Origin: JAEUUM01 sp038326165
Lineage (GTDB): Bacteria; Bacteroidota; Bacteroidia; Chitinophagales; Saprospiraceae
Assembly (NCBI GenBank): GCA_038326165.1
Contig: JBBQJT010000023.1
Span: forward strand, 1-47,810
Reading direction: 5' to 3'
DNA: 47,810 bases
Below the pieces are notes generated by a model. That model was not told the DNA's origin, did not search any database, and saw nothing but the letters and a program-made list of their open reading frames with translations. Positions 9,089 to 18,583 of the stretch are shown in pieces. Position 1 is the stretch's first letter, and the number at the start of each line of letters is the position of its first letter. The position numbers and the translations under genes are program-made.

Positions 9089-10903
9089 TTAAAATGATTG
9101 CAATTGTACCATTTGACTGTAATCTCCTTTTAGTTTCATTAATTCGGAGTGCGAACCTTGTTCAATGATTTTGCCCTGCTTTAGCACTAAAATTAAGTCG
9201 GAGGACGTAATTGTTGAAAGTCTGTGCGCTACTATAACAGATGTTCTATTCTGCAACACATTATCAAACGCTTGTTGAACCAATCTTTCGGATTCACTGT
9301 CTAAAGCAGAAGTGGCTTCATCGAGGAGTAGTATATCCGGGTTTCTATAAAAGGCTCTGGCAATGGTCAAGCGTTGACGTTGTCCCCCTGAAAGTTTACT
9401 GCCTCTATCACCAACATTGGACTGTAGACCACCTGGTGCTTGGTCAATAAAATTCATTGCGTTGGCAATTTGTGCAGAGTGTAAAACTTCTTCAGCATTG
9501 TGTGCATAATCACCAAAACGGATGTTTTCTTCAATGCTGTCATTGAACAGAACTGGATCTTGAGAAACCAAGCTCATTATGTTTCGAACATCCGTGATTT
9601 TGAACTCTTTTATGTCTGTGCCATCAATTGTAATTTTCCCAGCAGTGGTGTCATGAAATCTCAATATCAGGTCTAAAATGGTAGTTTTTCCTGCACCTGA
9701 AGGTCCAACAAGAGCTACTTTTTGTCCTTTTTTAACCGTAAAGTTTAGATTTTCGAGTACTTTATGACTTGAATTTGGATAGGAGAATGATACTCCATCA
9801 AATTTTATTTCATGATTAAAGCCTTGCCAAGGCTTCGGATTGATATTGTCTTTGACCGTGACAGGAGCATGCAAAACTTCTTCGATTCGTTCTAAAGCCG
9901 CAAATCCCTTTTGTAAATTTCCCCAAGCATCGGATAATTTTTTAGCAGGATCAATTACCCTAAAAAACGCAAACAAAAAAGCCAGAAAAGAGGCAGCCTG
10001 CATTTCACCATTGAAGACCAACTTACTGCCATATCCTATCAATAGTGCCACAAAACTCACTCCCATCCATTCTGATAAAGGTGAGGAGGCATCTTTTCTC
10101 CGCATGATGTTAACCAATAGGTGGCCATGTGTATTGTTTTCCTTGACAAACCTTTTTTCAAAGTGTTTCTCAGCATTAAAGGCTTTTACTATTCGCAATC
10201 CTCCGAGGGTCTCTTCAATGATGGTTAATACATCTCCTAATTTTTGTTGTGTGCGTGTACTTTTTCTTTTTAGGCTTCGAGTCAAAAGACCTATAGAAGT
10301 TCCTACGAGGAGAATCATTACAAATGCATAAATGGTAAGACCAGGATTTACCCATAACATGTAGCTCAATGTTCCAATTAGGATAATTGGTTCACGAACT
10401 AAAGCTTCGAGTACACTTAGGATACTCCATTCTACTTCCTGCACATCAGCGGTCATCCTTGCCATGAGGTCACCTTTTCTTTCCTCGCTGAAATAGCTCA
10501 AAGGCAGGCTGAGCATTTTCTTGTACAATGCGTTTCGCAGGTCACGTATGACTCCAACTCTGACGGGTGCAATAAAAAAGAGTGAGAAATACCGACATAA
10601 GTTGGATAAAAAAAACAGGGCGACTATTCCACCGACAACGTACCATACTGCTTTACTTTCTCCATAAATCATGATGTTTTTAGAAAATTGCCATTGCACC
10701 CAAGGCAATATATTGGCAATACCACTCCATTCTACTGGTTCTTGGATTTTTGGGGTCTGTTTGAACAGAATTTGAAGGAACGGGATAATAGCTGGAACGC
10801 TGGCTATTGTAAATATTGACAAAAAGACATTAAAGAAAACGTTTGCAGCTATTAAACCTTTATAGGGTAAAATATAACGGAGCAATCTTCTGATCTTGTT
10901 CAT
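9089..10903 (-). CDS. ABC exporter, fused permease-ATPase (MsbA-like)
   Basis: A 604-residue half-transporter. Six transmembrane segments occupy about residues 1-330. The nucleotide-binding domain follows, with Walker A GPSGAGKTT, Q-loop SLVSQDPVLF, signature LSGGQRQRL, Walker B ILLLDEATSALDSE and H-loop AHRLST. All ATPase motifs are intact, so it should work as a homodimer. The class includes the lipid A flippase MsbA and many multidrug exporters; the sequence alone does not separate them. It follows accC by 34 bp and is likely co-transcribed with the efp-acc genes. It starts at ATG 10903. Confidence 0.88.
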   Translation of the reverse strand: MNKIRRLLRYILPYKGLIAANVFFNVFLSIFTIASVPAIIPFLQILFKQTPKIQEPVEWSGIANILPWVQWQFSKNIMIYGESKAVWYVVGGIVALFFLSNLCRYFSLFFIAPVRVGVIRDLRNALYKKMLSLPLSYFSEERKGDLMARMTADVQEVEWSILSVLEALVREPIILIGTLSYMLWVNPGLTIYAFVMILLVGTSIGLLTRSLKRKSTRTQQKLGDVLTIIEETLGGLRIVKAFNAEKHFEKRFVKENNTHGHLLVNIMRRKDASSPLSEWMGVSFVALLIGYGSKLVFNGEMQAASFLAFLFAFFRVIDPAKKLSDAWGNLQKGFAALERIEEVLHAPVTVKDNINPKPWQGFNHEIKFDGVSFSYPNSSHKVLENLNFTVKKGQKVALVGPSGAGKTTILDLILRFHDTTAGKITIDGTDIKEFKITDVRNIMSLVSQDPVLFNDSIEENIRFGDYAHNAEEVLHSAQIANAMNFIDQAPGGLQSNVGDRGSKLSGGQRQRLTIARAFYRNPDILLLDEATSALDSESERLVQQAFDNVLQNRTSVIVAHRLSTITSSDLILVLKQGKIIEQGSHSELMKLKGDYSQMVQLQSF

Positions 10904-10937
10904 GCCTGAATTTAATATAAGTTAGATTCAGCAGGCC

Positions 10938-12284
10938 CTATTCTAGGTCAGAAAAATCGAAATCGTTTAAGAATGCTGTTGTAAAATCACCTGCTTTGAA
11001 CTTAGGATCTTTCATCAACTTTTTGTGAAAAGGTATGGTAGTCTTGATGCCAATGATGATAAACTCATCCAAGGCTCTTTCCATCTTGGTGATGGCTTCC
11101 TCCCTGGTTCTTGCTTTGCATATAACTTTTGCAATCAATGAGTCATAGTAGGGTGGAACTTGATACCCCGCGTAGCAATGAGTATCAACACGAACACCGT
11201 GTCCTTTGGGTGTATGCAATGTTGTAATGGTGCCGGGAGACGGTCGAAATCCATTTTTTGGATCTTCAGCATTAATCCTGCATTCAATAGCATGCATCAC
11301 TGGAAAATGGTTCATGCCTGATATTGGGATACCTGCAGCAATTTTGATTTGTTCTTTGATTAAGTCAAAGTCAATTACTTCTTCAGTTACAGGATGTTCA
11401 ACCTGAATACGTGTATTCATTTCCATGAAAAAGAAGTTCCGGTGTTTGTCAACTAAAAATTCAACAGTACCGACTCCTTCATAATTAATGGACTGAGCCG
11501 CTAATATTGCAGCAGCACCCATTTTTTCACGCAATTCCTCGGTCATGAAAGGAGACGGAGCTTCTTCAACTAATTTTTGGTGTCTTCTTTGAATGGAGCA
11601 ATCTCTTTCACTTAGGTGACAGACTGTGCCATATTGATCTCCAGCTATTTGAAACTCTATGTGCCTTGGATCCTCTATATATTTTTCCATGTAGATGCCG
11701 TCATTGCTAAAAGAAGCTTTGGCTTCTTGACGGGCTCCATCCCATGCATTTTCGAATTCTTCATCTTTCCAAACGATACGCATTCCTTTTCCACCGCCAC
11801 CTGCGGTTGCTTTAAGGATTACAGGGTATCCAATTTCTTTTGCCATTTTTTTTCCTTTGGCAACATCTTTTAGTAAGCCTTCAGATCCTGGTACAACAGG
11901 AACTCCAGCTTTAATCATGGTCTCTTTTGCTGTGATTTTATCACCCATTTTCGAAATCTGGAATGGAGTAGGGCCGATAAATTTTATGCCATATTCGGTA
12001 CAAACTTGAGCGAAAGCGGCATTTTCAGATAAAAATCCATATCCTGGATGCAAGGCATCTGCATTTGTGATCTCCACTGCTGCCATCAGCCTCGGAATAT
12101 TCAGATAAGATTCAGTTGATGATGGTGGACCAATACAAACCGCCTCATCGGCAAAACGTACGTGCAAACTATCTCTGTCAGCAGTAGAATATACTGCAAC
12201 AGTTTTGATACCCATCTCTTTGCAAGTACGAATGATACGCAAAGCTATTTCACCACGATTGGCTATTAGTATTTTATTGAACAT
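10938..12284 (-). CDS. accC: Acetyl-CoA carboxylase, biotin carboxylase subunit
   Basis: A 448-residue biotin carboxylase of normal length. It has the N-terminal MFNKILIANRGEIALRIIRT, the ATP-grasp glycine loop AGGGGKGMRI at 161-170 and the catalytic/metal segment MEMNTRIQVEHPVTE. It carboxylates biotin on AccB with bicarbonate and ATP, the first half-reaction of malonyl-CoA synthesis for fatty acids. It lies 34 bp downstream of accB in the standard Bacteroidota efp-accB-accC order. The carboxyltransferase subunits are not in the window. Motifs are complete and nothing is unusual. Confidence 0.96.
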   Translation of the reverse strand: MFNKILIANRGEIALRIIRTCKEMGIKTVAVYSTADRDSLHVRFADEAVCIGPPSSTESYLNIPRLMAAVEITNADALHPGYGFLSENAAFAQVCTEYGIKFIGPTPFQISKMGDKITAKETMIKAGVPVVPGSEGLLKDVAKGKKMAKEIGYPVILKATAGGGGKGMRIVWKDEEFENAWDGARQEAKASFSNDGIYMEKYIEDPRHIEFQIAGDQYGTVCHLSERDCSIQRRHQKLVEEAPSPFMTEELREKMGAAAILAAQSINYEGVGTVEFLVDKHRNFFFMEMNTRIQVEHPVTEEVIDFDLIKEQIKIAAGIPISGMNHFPVMHAIECRINAEDPKNGFRPSPGTITTLHTPKGHGVRVDTHCYAGYQVPPYYDSLIAKVICKARTREEAITKMERALDEFIIIGIKTTIPFHKKLMKDPKFKAGDFTTAFLNDFDFSDLE

Positions 12285-12318
12285 TTGATTTTGCTAAAAT
12301 ATGAAAAGAAAGCCTGAA

Positions 12319-12822
12319 TTAACCTTGTGGATCTACCAAAAATAATGGTTGATCATATTCTACAGGGGTAGCATCATCAACTAAAACTTTCATTATTTTA
12401 CCTTTGATATCACTTTCAATTTCATTGAACAACTTCATAGCTTCAATGATGCAGATTTGTTGTCCTTTTCCGATCGAGTCACCGACTTGAACGAAAGCTG
12501 CTTTGTCTGGTCCAGCGGATCGGTAAAAAGTTCCGACCATAGGGCTTTTAATTTCTACGAGATTTGATGCTGCGGATGCATCAGCCAAAGGCGCTTGTGC
12601 AGCTGTTGGTGAAGCAGCAAGTGAGGCTGGTTTTGGCGCCTCAGCCAGAACAGCTTGTGGTGCTTGATACTGAGGTGCAGGCGCATTAACCACCACTGAT
12701 TTGGCGGTAAAAAAATCCTTAGATCTTATCAAAATGCTGAATTCTCCATCTTTGATTTTAACTTCAGCTACATTTGATTTGCTCACCAAATTGATGAGTT
12801 CTTGAATCTCCTTATTATTCAT
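12319..12822 (-). CDS. accB: Acetyl-CoA carboxylase, biotin carboxyl carrier protein
   Basis: A 167-residue BCCP. The N-terminal helix-rich part (NNKEIQELINLVSKSNVAEVK) is followed by an Ala/Pro-rich linker (about residues 50-85) and the C-terminal biotinyl domain. The biotinylated lysine lies in IIEAMKLFNEIE (K130 from the chosen start). I chose the ATG at 12822, 10 bp after the efp stop. The longer frame begins with TTG at 12849 and overlaps efp. The protein carries carboxybiotin between AccC and the carboxyltransferase. Confidence 0.95.
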   Translation of the reverse strand: MNNKEIQELINLVSKSNVAEVKIKDGEFSILIRSKDFFTAKSVVVNAPAPQYQAPQAVLAEAPKPASLAASPTAAQAPLADASAASNLVEIKSPMVGTFYRSAGPDKAAFVQVGDSIGKGQQICIIEAMKLFNEIESDIKGKIMKVLVDDATPVEYDQPLFLVDPQG

Positions 12823-12832
12823 CTTGCTAGAT

Positions 12833-13396
12833 TTATTTTGCTCTTTCAATGTAAGAATTTGTACGTGTATCTATTTTGATTAAGTCTCCTTCATTAATAA
12901 AAAGTGGTACCCTTATTTCTGCGCCAGTTTCAAGTTTTGCAGGCTTCATTGCATTTGTAGCTGTATCGCCTTTAAGACCAGGTTCTGTGTAGACAACTTG
13001 AAGGACAATATGCGCTTGTAGCTCAACAAGTAATGGAGTGTCATCTTCAGCTTTGAACAATATCTCGGCTTCACTTCCCTCTTTCATCAAGTTTGAATTT
13101 TCAATCATATCTGGTTGAATCACAAACTGTTCAAAGCTTTCATTGTCCATGAAATTGAAACCAGTTTCATCTTTGAATAGGTATTGACATTTTCTGCGTT
13201 CGATACGCACTACGTCAATTTTATGCCCAGAAGGAAAGTTATTCTCCAAAACACGACCATTGGTCATGCTTTTCATTTTGGTTCTTACAAATGCTGCACC
13301 CTTTCCAGGATTTACGTGTTGAAACTCAACAACAGTGAAAATATCATTGTTGTACGTAAAACAAAGTCCATTGCGAATATCGGTAGTCGATGCCAT
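12833..13396 (-). CDS. efp: Elongation factor P
   Basis: 187 residues, the usual EF-P length, with the three beta-domain pattern. The first domain tip is HVNPGKGAAFVRTK, placing K32 at the position modified by beta-lysine in E. coli (K34). The C-terminal end (ETGAEIRVPLFINEGDLIKIDTRT) matches the conserved EF-P signature. It relieves ribosome stalling at polyproline. It is the first gene of the efp-accB-accC run. Whether K32 is modified here is unknown, because no EpmA/EpmB-like gene is visible in the window. Confidence 0.95.
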   Translation of the reverse strand: MASTTDIRNGLCFTYNNDIFTVVEFQHVNPGKGAAFVRTKMKSMTNGRVLENNFPSGHKIDVVRIERRKCQYLFKDETGFNFMDNESFEQFVIQPDMIENSNLMKEGSEAEILFKAEDDTPLLVELQAHIVLQVVYTEPGLKGDTATNAMKPAKLETGAEIRVPLFINEGDLIKIDTRTNSYIERAK

Positions 13397-13456
13397 GTGT
13401 CAAATTTAGTTAAAGTATAGGATTAAGCAATAGTAAACCTTAATTTTTTTGCGGGG

Positions 13457-13464
13457 CAAAGGTA
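13457..13464 (-). promoter_or_regulatory. Candidate -7 promoter box upstream of efp
   Basis: The minus strand reads TACCTTTG here, a full match to the Bacteroidota -7 consensus TAnnTTTG, about 60 bp upstream of the efp ATG. A convincing -33 TTTG at the right spacing is not present; the nearest TTTTG is only 13 bp away. Confidence is therefore low. Confidence 0.35.
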
Positions 13465-13584
13465 ATAATAAATATTTCAAAATGCTTAGTTAGTGTTTTG
13501 CCCGAGATTATAAAAGTTGAAAGAACTTCAATCAGCTGTACAACAAATCCAGAATCCTAGCGTAATTGCATTAGAATATTAATC

Positions 13585-15075
13585 ATGAAGCTCAACAAAC
13601 AAGTACTTTTTTTTATTGTTTTCATCCTTTTGGCATCTACTTCATGCTTCTTTCAATCGTGCAGAAAAGACTTGGATTTTCTGACAGAAGGTGGGAGTGG
13701 TCTTCGATTTTCTAGAGATACCTTGCGGTTTGATACTGTTTTTACTACTCAAGGATCTGCTACAAGATTTATTCGTGTATTCAATGACAATGAGCAGCCT
13801 GTTAAATTGTCCAAGGTTCGCTTGAAAAATGGTTCAGCTTCGTTTTTTAATCTGAATGTTGACGGAACTGCAGGGGATGATGTAAAGGATGTTGAAATTC
13901 AAGCCAAGGACAGTATCTATGTTTTTGTCGAAGTTACAATTGATCCAAATCAAGCTGATGTGATCAGTCCATACGTGATTACCGAGGAGATTGAGTTTGA
14001 ACTTAATGGCAAACAAAGTTTTGTTGTTCTAGAGGCTTGGGGGCAAAATGCAAATTACATTCCGAACAGCTCCGCAAGCAATAATGTCGCGTTGTTGACA
14101 TGCAATTTTGGTAATGTTACTTGGGATGATCCCAAGCCATACGTTATTTTTGGAGTTTTATTACTGGATTCGTGCACACTTAATTTGCCAGCAGGCTGCA
14201 GAGTTTATGTGCACGGAGGAATTGCCAATAACAACTTTGGTATTTATAGTGATGGTTTTATTTATGTGCTTGAAAGAGGTAAGTTGCTGGTAAATGGCAC
14301 TAAAGAAAAGCCTGTGATCATTCAGGCGGATCGCTTAGAAAAGGAATTCGAAGACGTGCCAGGTCAATGGTCAGGTATTCGGATAGGTAGAGGCAGTAAA
14401 GGCAATGAAATAAGGCATGCAATTATTAAAAATGCAATAATAGGTGTGAGAGTTGATTCTTTGGCACAATTCCGTATTTACAATTCAAGAATATTCAATA
14501 CTTCTAATTCAGGAATCTTGGCCGAGAGTGCCACTGTAGTTGCACAGAATTGTTTGTTTTATAACAATGGAGGTCCAGGATTTCAGGCAGAATTTGGAGG
14601 AAGTTATTTCGTTTATTATTGTACAATTGGTAGTTTTGGCAATGATAAAAGCGCTATTTCTCTGAATGATATAAGGTGTTTGGATCCCTTTTGCAACACA
14701 TTTGTAACATTCCCACTTAAGGCGGACATCAGGAATAGTGTATTGACTGGATCTCAAAATGACGAAATCGATCTTTTGCAATCATCCGTTGACAACAGTG
14801 ACTTTGACGTAAAATTCAAAAACTGTTATGTAAGAACTAAGAATCTTACGACACAATTCCCTAAATTTTTTACAGAGATTTGTACGGATTGCATCACTTA
14901 TAAACCCAATCAAGCTTTGTTTAAGGAAATCAACAAAGACAACTATAAACTGGATACACTATCTGTTGTGGAAGAAAAAGCGATATCGATCAATAATGTT
15001 GACAGAGATATTGATGAAAGGCTGAGAGATGCAACAATGCCTGATATTGGTTGTTTTGAATATTATGTTGAATAA
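13585..15075 (+). CDS. Lipoprotein with right-handed parallel beta-helix domain
   Basis: A 496-residue protein starting MKLNKQVLFFIVFILLASTSC, a lipoprotein signal with a plausible lipidated C21 (a second candidate is C26 in FFQSC). After a beta-sandwich-like region (RDTLRFDTVFTTQGSATRFIRVFN), residues about 200-400 show parallel beta-helix style repeats: GKLLVNGTKEKPVIIQ, GQWSGIRIGRGSKGNEIRHAIIKNAIIGVRV, NSGILAESATVVAQNCLF. Such proteins are common cell-surface lipoproteins in Bacteroidota; their ligands are unknown. It is divergent from efp and overlaps the next gene by 11 bp, so the two are probably translated together. Confidence 0.75.
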   Translation: MKLNKQVLFFIVFILLASTSCFFQSCRKDLDFLTEGGSGLRFSRDTLRFDTVFTTQGSATRFIRVFNDNEQPVKLSKVRLKNGSASFFNLNVDGTAGDDVKDVEIQAKDSIYVFVEVTIDPNQADVISPYVITEEIEFELNGKQSFVVLEAWGQNANYIPNSSASNNVALLTCNFGNVTWDDPKPYVIFGVLLLDSCTLNLPAGCRVYVHGGIANNNFGIYSDGFIYVLERGKLLVNGTKEKPVIIQADRLEKEFEDVPGQWSGIRIGRGSKGNEIRHAIIKNAIIGVRVDSLAQFRIYNSRIFNTSNSGILAESATVVAQNCLFYNNGGPGFQAEFGGSYFVYYCTIGSFGNDKSAISLNDIRCLDPFCNTFVTFPLKADIRNSVLTGSQNDEIDLLQSSVDNSDFDVKFKNCYVRTKNLTTQFPKFFTEICTDCITYKPNQALFKEINKDNYKLDTLSVVEEKAISINNVDRDIDERLRDATMPDIGCFEYYVE

Positions 15076-15853
15076 GCACAAGGTTGCTATTATTGGTTAC
15101 GGCTGGCTGGGTAAGTCGCTTGCAAATCGTTTGATCCATCAGGGTTTTTTGGTGCATTCTGGCAGCAGATCCACACTTGAAATCAATAAGGATGGTGGCT
15201 TGACTTTATTTTCTTTTCAATTTCATGAAAATAAACTGCAGGTGTCTGACTCATTTTGGGATATAGATACTTTGGTTGTCTGCGTGCCTCCAGGGCAGGA
15301 AAGGTCTTCCTATCCCGAGCTCATTAGAAATTTAATAGAGCAGACTAAATTTCATCAGATTGATAGCATTTTGTTCACCAGTTCAACGTCTGTTTACCAG
15401 GATTTAGATGGACAGATGAATGAGGAAAGTGAAGCGCTCAATGAAGGAATTTTACTAGAAAGCGAACGGATGGTTCTTCAATCCGGTTGCACACGTTTTT
15501 ACTGTTTGCGCTTGGCAGGATTAATAGGGCAGGATAGGTACCCAGGCAATTTCATGTCAGGGAAAATCGGAATATCAAAGCCACTTGCATCAGTTAATTT
15601 GATACAATTAGACGAATTGACTGACACGATTGTAAAGATTATTGAAAGTAATATTGATTCTGGTATTTATAATATTTGTTCCACTGAACACCCGCACAGA
15701 AGAGATTACTACCGTGAATTAGCAAAAAAATCTGGTAATATTTTGCCTTCCTTTGATGAGACAGATTTTACCAGAGGGAAAGTTATTTCATCACAAAAAA
15801 TACGTGAATCATTGCCAGATATCATCCAAAAAAGTATTTATGATTTTCCGTAG
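15065..15853 (+). CDS. NAD(P)-binding Rossmann-fold protein (YeeZ/epimerase-like)
   Basis: A 262-residue protein with the dinucleotide-binding loop VAIIGYGWLGKSLANRL at its N-terminus. It also has an SDR-like segment, DSILFTSSTSVYQD, which resembles the Ser/Tyr region of extended short-chain dehydrogenases. This pattern is found in YeeZ-like proteins annotated as NAD(P)-dependent epimerase/dehydratase family; the reaction is not known. I chose the ATG at 15065 because the frame upstream to 15029 has no sensible protein sequence. The start overlaps the lipoprotein stop by 11 bp. The 3' end overlaps the convergent MFS gene by 16 bp. Confidence 0.75.
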   Translation: MLNKHKVAIIGYGWLGKSLANRLIHQGFLVHSGSRSTLEINKDGGLTLFSFQFHENKLQVSDSFWDIDTLVVCVPPGQERSSYPELIRNLIEQTKFHQIDSILFTSSTSVYQDLDGQMNEESEALNEGILLESERMVLQSGCTRFYCLRLAGLIGQDRYPGNFMSGKIGISKPLASVNLIQLDELTDTIVKIIESNIDSGIYNICSTEHPHRRDYYRELAKKSGNILPSFDETDFTRGKVISSQKIRESLPDIIQKSIYDFP

Positions 15854-17130
15854 GCCTTATGAAGGTCGGTTCTGCTTATGATAATAATGCCAATCAAGAA
15901 AAAGGCAGCTAATGCCAAAACACTGTTTCTCATCCCTCCTGTCATGGTTTCAATTAAGCCAAAACTGAAGGTTCCCAAAACGATTGCTGATTTTTCAAGC
16001 ACATCATAAAAGCTAAAAAAGCTTGCAGTATCTTCTTCGCCAGGTGGCAGCAATTTGGAATAGGTACTTCTGCTTAAGGATTGAATTCCACCCATTACCA
16101 ATCCCACTGCGGCTGCTACAAAATAGAACTGAGACTTGTCAACTACTGTATAAGCGGCAACACATACTAATATCCAAACACAGAGCATGGTTAAAAGGCT
16201 GAATTTATTGCCTTTCCACTTTGAAAATGAAGCAAAAAGGTAAGCGCCTCCTATAGCAACCAATTGTAAAATGATGATAATAGCAATCAGTTCGCTGGTC
16301 GTAAAATGAAGTTCTTTTTCTGCAAAAGTTGAAGCCATATAAAGGACAGTTTGAACACCCGCACTGTAGCAAAAAAAGGCAAGTAAAAACCTTTTTGTAT
16401 TGGGATAATGTTGAATTCTGTTCCAAACTTTACGCAATTCTTGAAATCCTCTGTTGACGACATTTCCTGAAAGATTCGTTCGCTTGTCTGCAGGCATGTA
16501 TCTGAAAGTCACCTGTGAAAATCCTATCCACCACAGACCAACCATAATAAAGGCAATGCGCACAGGAAGGCTTTTGTTTTCAATGCCAAACCAATCGGGT
16601 TTCATGATCACGGTCAAGTTTATTAGCAACAAAATTACGCTCCCAATGTATCCAAAAGCAAAGCCTTTGGCACTTACTTTATCAAATTGATCTTCTGAAG
16701 CTATTTCCGGTAAGTATGAATTATAGAATACCAATCCACCTGCAAAACCTATTGTTGCTAACACAAAAGCGGTCAGACCCAGATATAATTCGCCCATTCC
16801 CTTGAAGTAAAACATGGCAATACAAGCAGTAGCGCCCATGGTTGTGAAGAAACGTAGGAAGTATTTTTTTCGGCCACTGTAATCAGCAATTCCTGATAGG
16901 GCAGGGGAAGCAAAAGCAATCAAAATATAAGCAAAAGCCACTGCATAGGCATAAAGTGCACTATTGGGAATTTCAAGACCCATAATATGGATTATTGGAT
17001 CTGTGACTGAGGCAAAGTAAGCTGGGAAGATAGCAGTAGCAATAACCAAAGAATAAGAAGAGTTAGCCCAATCAAATAATGCCCAAGCATTTATTGTTTT
17101 TTTATCATTTAATTTTATGGGCAGTTTCAC
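15838..17130 (-). CDS. MFS transporter, Atg22/UMF1 family
   Basis: A 430-residue, roughly 12-helix permease. The N-terminal AWALFDWANSSYSLVIATAIFP (about residues 15-36) is the hallmark of the UMF1/Atg22-like branch of the major facilitator superfamily. Yeast Atg22 is a vacuolar amino-acid effluxer; the bacterial substrate is not established. The start is GTG at 17130. No ATG is available upstream before an in-frame stop at 17143-17145, and the next internal Met would remove the signature. The 3' end overlaps the convergent Rossmann-fold gene by 16 bp. Confidence 0.85.
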   Translation of the reverse strand: MKLPIKLNDKKTINAWALFDWANSSYSLVIATAIFPAYFASVTDPIIHIMGLEIPNSALYAYAVAFAYILIAFASPALSGIADYSGRKKYFLRFFTTMGATACIAMFYFKGMGELYLGLTAFVLATIGFAGGLVFYNSYLPEIASEDQFDKVSAKGFAFGYIGSVILLLINLTVIMKPDWFGIENKSLPVRIAFIMVGLWWIGFSQVTFRYMPADKRTNLSGNVVNRGFQELRKVWNRIQHYPNTKRFLLAFFCYSAGVQTVLYMASTFAEKELHFTTSELIAIIIILQLVAIGGAYLFASFSKWKGNKFSLLTMLCVWILVCVAAYTVVDKSQFYFVAAAVGLVMGGIQSLSRSTYSKLLPPGEEDTASFFSFYDVLEKSAIVLGTFSFGLIETMTGGMRNSVLALAAFFLIGIIIISRTDLHKAYGKS

Positions 17131-17239
17131 GCTATTTGATTTTTAGTTAGTAGCTGCAAGGTAATATTTTTGATTTAAATCGTAGTTTAATAAAAATGTA
17201 AGTTCACTTATTGTTGAATTCGGTAAACACCTAAAAATA

Positions 17240-17272
17240 AAAAGCGCAACTGCTTTGAGCAATTGCGCTTTT
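17240..17272 (-). terminator. Rho-independent terminator of the first small-protein gene
   Basis: A 13-bp arm AAAAGCGCAACTG, a 7-base loop and CAATTGCGCTTTT, with a single G-U pair. The minus-strand transcript ends in a U-rich tail. It lies about 30 bp after the stop at 17301. The same hairpin recurs at 18530 and 19380. Confidence 0.85.
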
Positions 17273-17300
17273 AACGACTTTTGGAATTATGAAGCTAATT

Positions 17301-17744
17301 TTATTTACAATTAGGTCTTCCTTCAAAGGTAACTTTTGTGCCTTTAGGATCTTTAGTTTGGTATATAACCTTTACTGATGTTGATCCAGGGAAACACTCG
17401 CAAACTGGAGGAACTGCCGCGCCTCTTTGAAGACCAATTGTTCCTTTTTTGGATACTGCGTTTCTAGTTTTTCCGTTGTCAGCAGTGATTGTGTAAGTAA
17501 CATCAGACACTTGATCTTTGTTGTTGGCAGAAATTTTTACACAATCCATAGTAGTGCTCCAAACTGTACCAGGACGTCCGTTTGGCTCAGTATTTACAGC
17601 TTTTCCAGGAGCAGCGTTGCTAACACCAGTTGGAGCATTTCCTGACTTAGCAGGCTTGCTTGTTTGTGCAGAAATATTTGTCATCAATAACAATGCGAAT
17701 GCGAAAAATAGACCTGCTGCGAATTTGATAGCGTTTGATTTCAT
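17301..17744 (-). CDS. Small secreted four-cysteine protein, array member 1
   Basis: 147 residues. The signal peptide is MKSNAIKFAAGLFFAFALLL followed by MTNISAQ, cleaved after SAQ or nearby. A low-complexity Gly/Pro/Asn linker follows, then a beta-rich domain with the cysteine pattern MDC, VCEC and a terminal NCK. The same four-cysteine pattern appears in the neighbouring copies at 18027, 18584 and 19434, so two disulfides are likely. This is the most divergent member. I recognise no known family. The gene shares its upstream leader with the 18584 and 19434 copies and ends at a strong hairpin terminator. Confidence 0.75.
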   Translation of the reverse strand: MKSNAIKFAAGLFFAFALLLMTNISAQTSKPAKSGNAPTGVSNAAPGKAVNTEPNGRPGTVWSTTMDCVKISANNKDQVSDVTYTITADNGKTRNAVSKKGTIGLQRGAAVPPVCECFPGSTSVKVIYQTKDPKGTKVTFEGRPNCK

Positions 17745-18136
17745 TTTAATTATTGTTTTAGGTTAGAAAATCCAGTTTAGAAAAAGTTTTGCTCAATTTG
17801 ATCTATATCATTTTATACCATTACAGATAAAAGGTTATCAATAAACATAAGGAATTGTTACTATTTTTTTGATTAGAGTTCGTGTTAGAAGCGTAAGAAA
17901 AACCGAAAAGCTATTAAAATTAATCAATAATATTAAGTCGCTTTACTATATGAACAGAAAAGTACAGCTTCAACCTGAATAATCTGCAAAAGTCAAAGCT
18001 TTCTTTTACATCAAAAAGATCAGCAGTTATTTGCAAGTGGCACTTCCTAACATATTTATTCTTGAAATCCTTGCGTTTTTAGCATAGGTGATGGTAAGGT
18101 TTTGTGAGTTGGGATAGCATTTGCAGTCTAGAGATG
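17742..18136. repeat. Segmental duplication, copy A
   Basis: About 395 bp running from the start codon of member 1, through the intergenic DNA, to the 3' end of member 2. It aligns base by base, with scattered changes, to 18971-19366. Shared blocks include GGTTAGAAAATCCAGTTTAG, AATTAATCAATAATATTA and ATATGAACAGAA. Equal length and order indicate one duplicated segment. Confidence 0.7.
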
Positions 18137-18431
18137 AGGTGTTTCTGGGTTCCACCACGACAGTCCGATTTATTGTCTGAAATTTACCAGAACCATAATC
18201 AATTGTAATTTTGTAAGCTTGCGAAACACCTTTTTTAGTCTTGGCTGTGGCTCTAAGCTTAATGCAGTCCAATTTTGTTTTATAGCCAGAAGGAGTGTCC
18301 TGAATTGAAGGGCCATCTAATGGAGGATTGTCTTGAATGTCTTTTTTGACTTGCGCTGACAAAGGTTTGTTAACCATAAAACCAAATGCGACAACAAAAC
18401 AAGTTGCAAATTTTAAGATGTTTGATTTCAT
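18027..18431 (-). CDS. Small secreted four-cysteine protein, array member 2
   Basis: 134 residues from the ATG at 18431, giving MKSNILKFATCFVVAFGFMV then NKPLSAQ, a signal peptide matching the neighbouring members. The frame extends to 18539 but the extra 36 residues have no signal character and no match in the paralogs. The mature part has the family pattern: SGYKTKLDCIKL, YKITIDYGSGKFQ, LDCKCYPNSQNLTITYAKN and a terminal ATCK. Its upstream DNA differs from that of the other three members, and it lacks the hairpin terminator directly downstream. It may therefore be regulated differently. Confidence 0.75.
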   Translation of the reverse strand: MKSNILKFATCFVVAFGFMVNKPLSAQVKKDIQDNPPLDGPSIQDTPSGYKTKLDCIKLRATAKTKKGVSQAYKITIDYGSGKFQTINRTVVVEPRNTSSLDCKCYPNSQNLTITYAKNARISRINMLGSATCK

Positions 18432-18529
18432 TTTAATAGTGGTTAAATTTTTGAAACTTTGGTTTTGAATTATTGCTTTTAAACAATTAGGATAGAACCA
18501 TATCCTAAATCTACAATAACTTATCATAA

Positions 18530-18562
18530 AAAAGCGCAACTGAATTGAACAGTTGCGCTTTT
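18530..18562 (-). terminator. Rho-independent terminator of array member 3
   Basis: A perfect 13-bp inverted repeat, AAAAGCGCAACTG / CAGTTGCGCTTTT, with a 7-base loop, 22 bp beyond the stop of the 18584 gene. The minus-strand transcript ends in a U-run. Confidence 0.88.
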
Positions 18563-18583
18563 AGAAAAGATTTGCAATTTTGA

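Noticed and set aside
18432..18539. N-terminal extension of array member 2
   Set aside because: The 36 residues before MKSNILKFAT have no counterpart in the paralogs and would bury the signal peptide.
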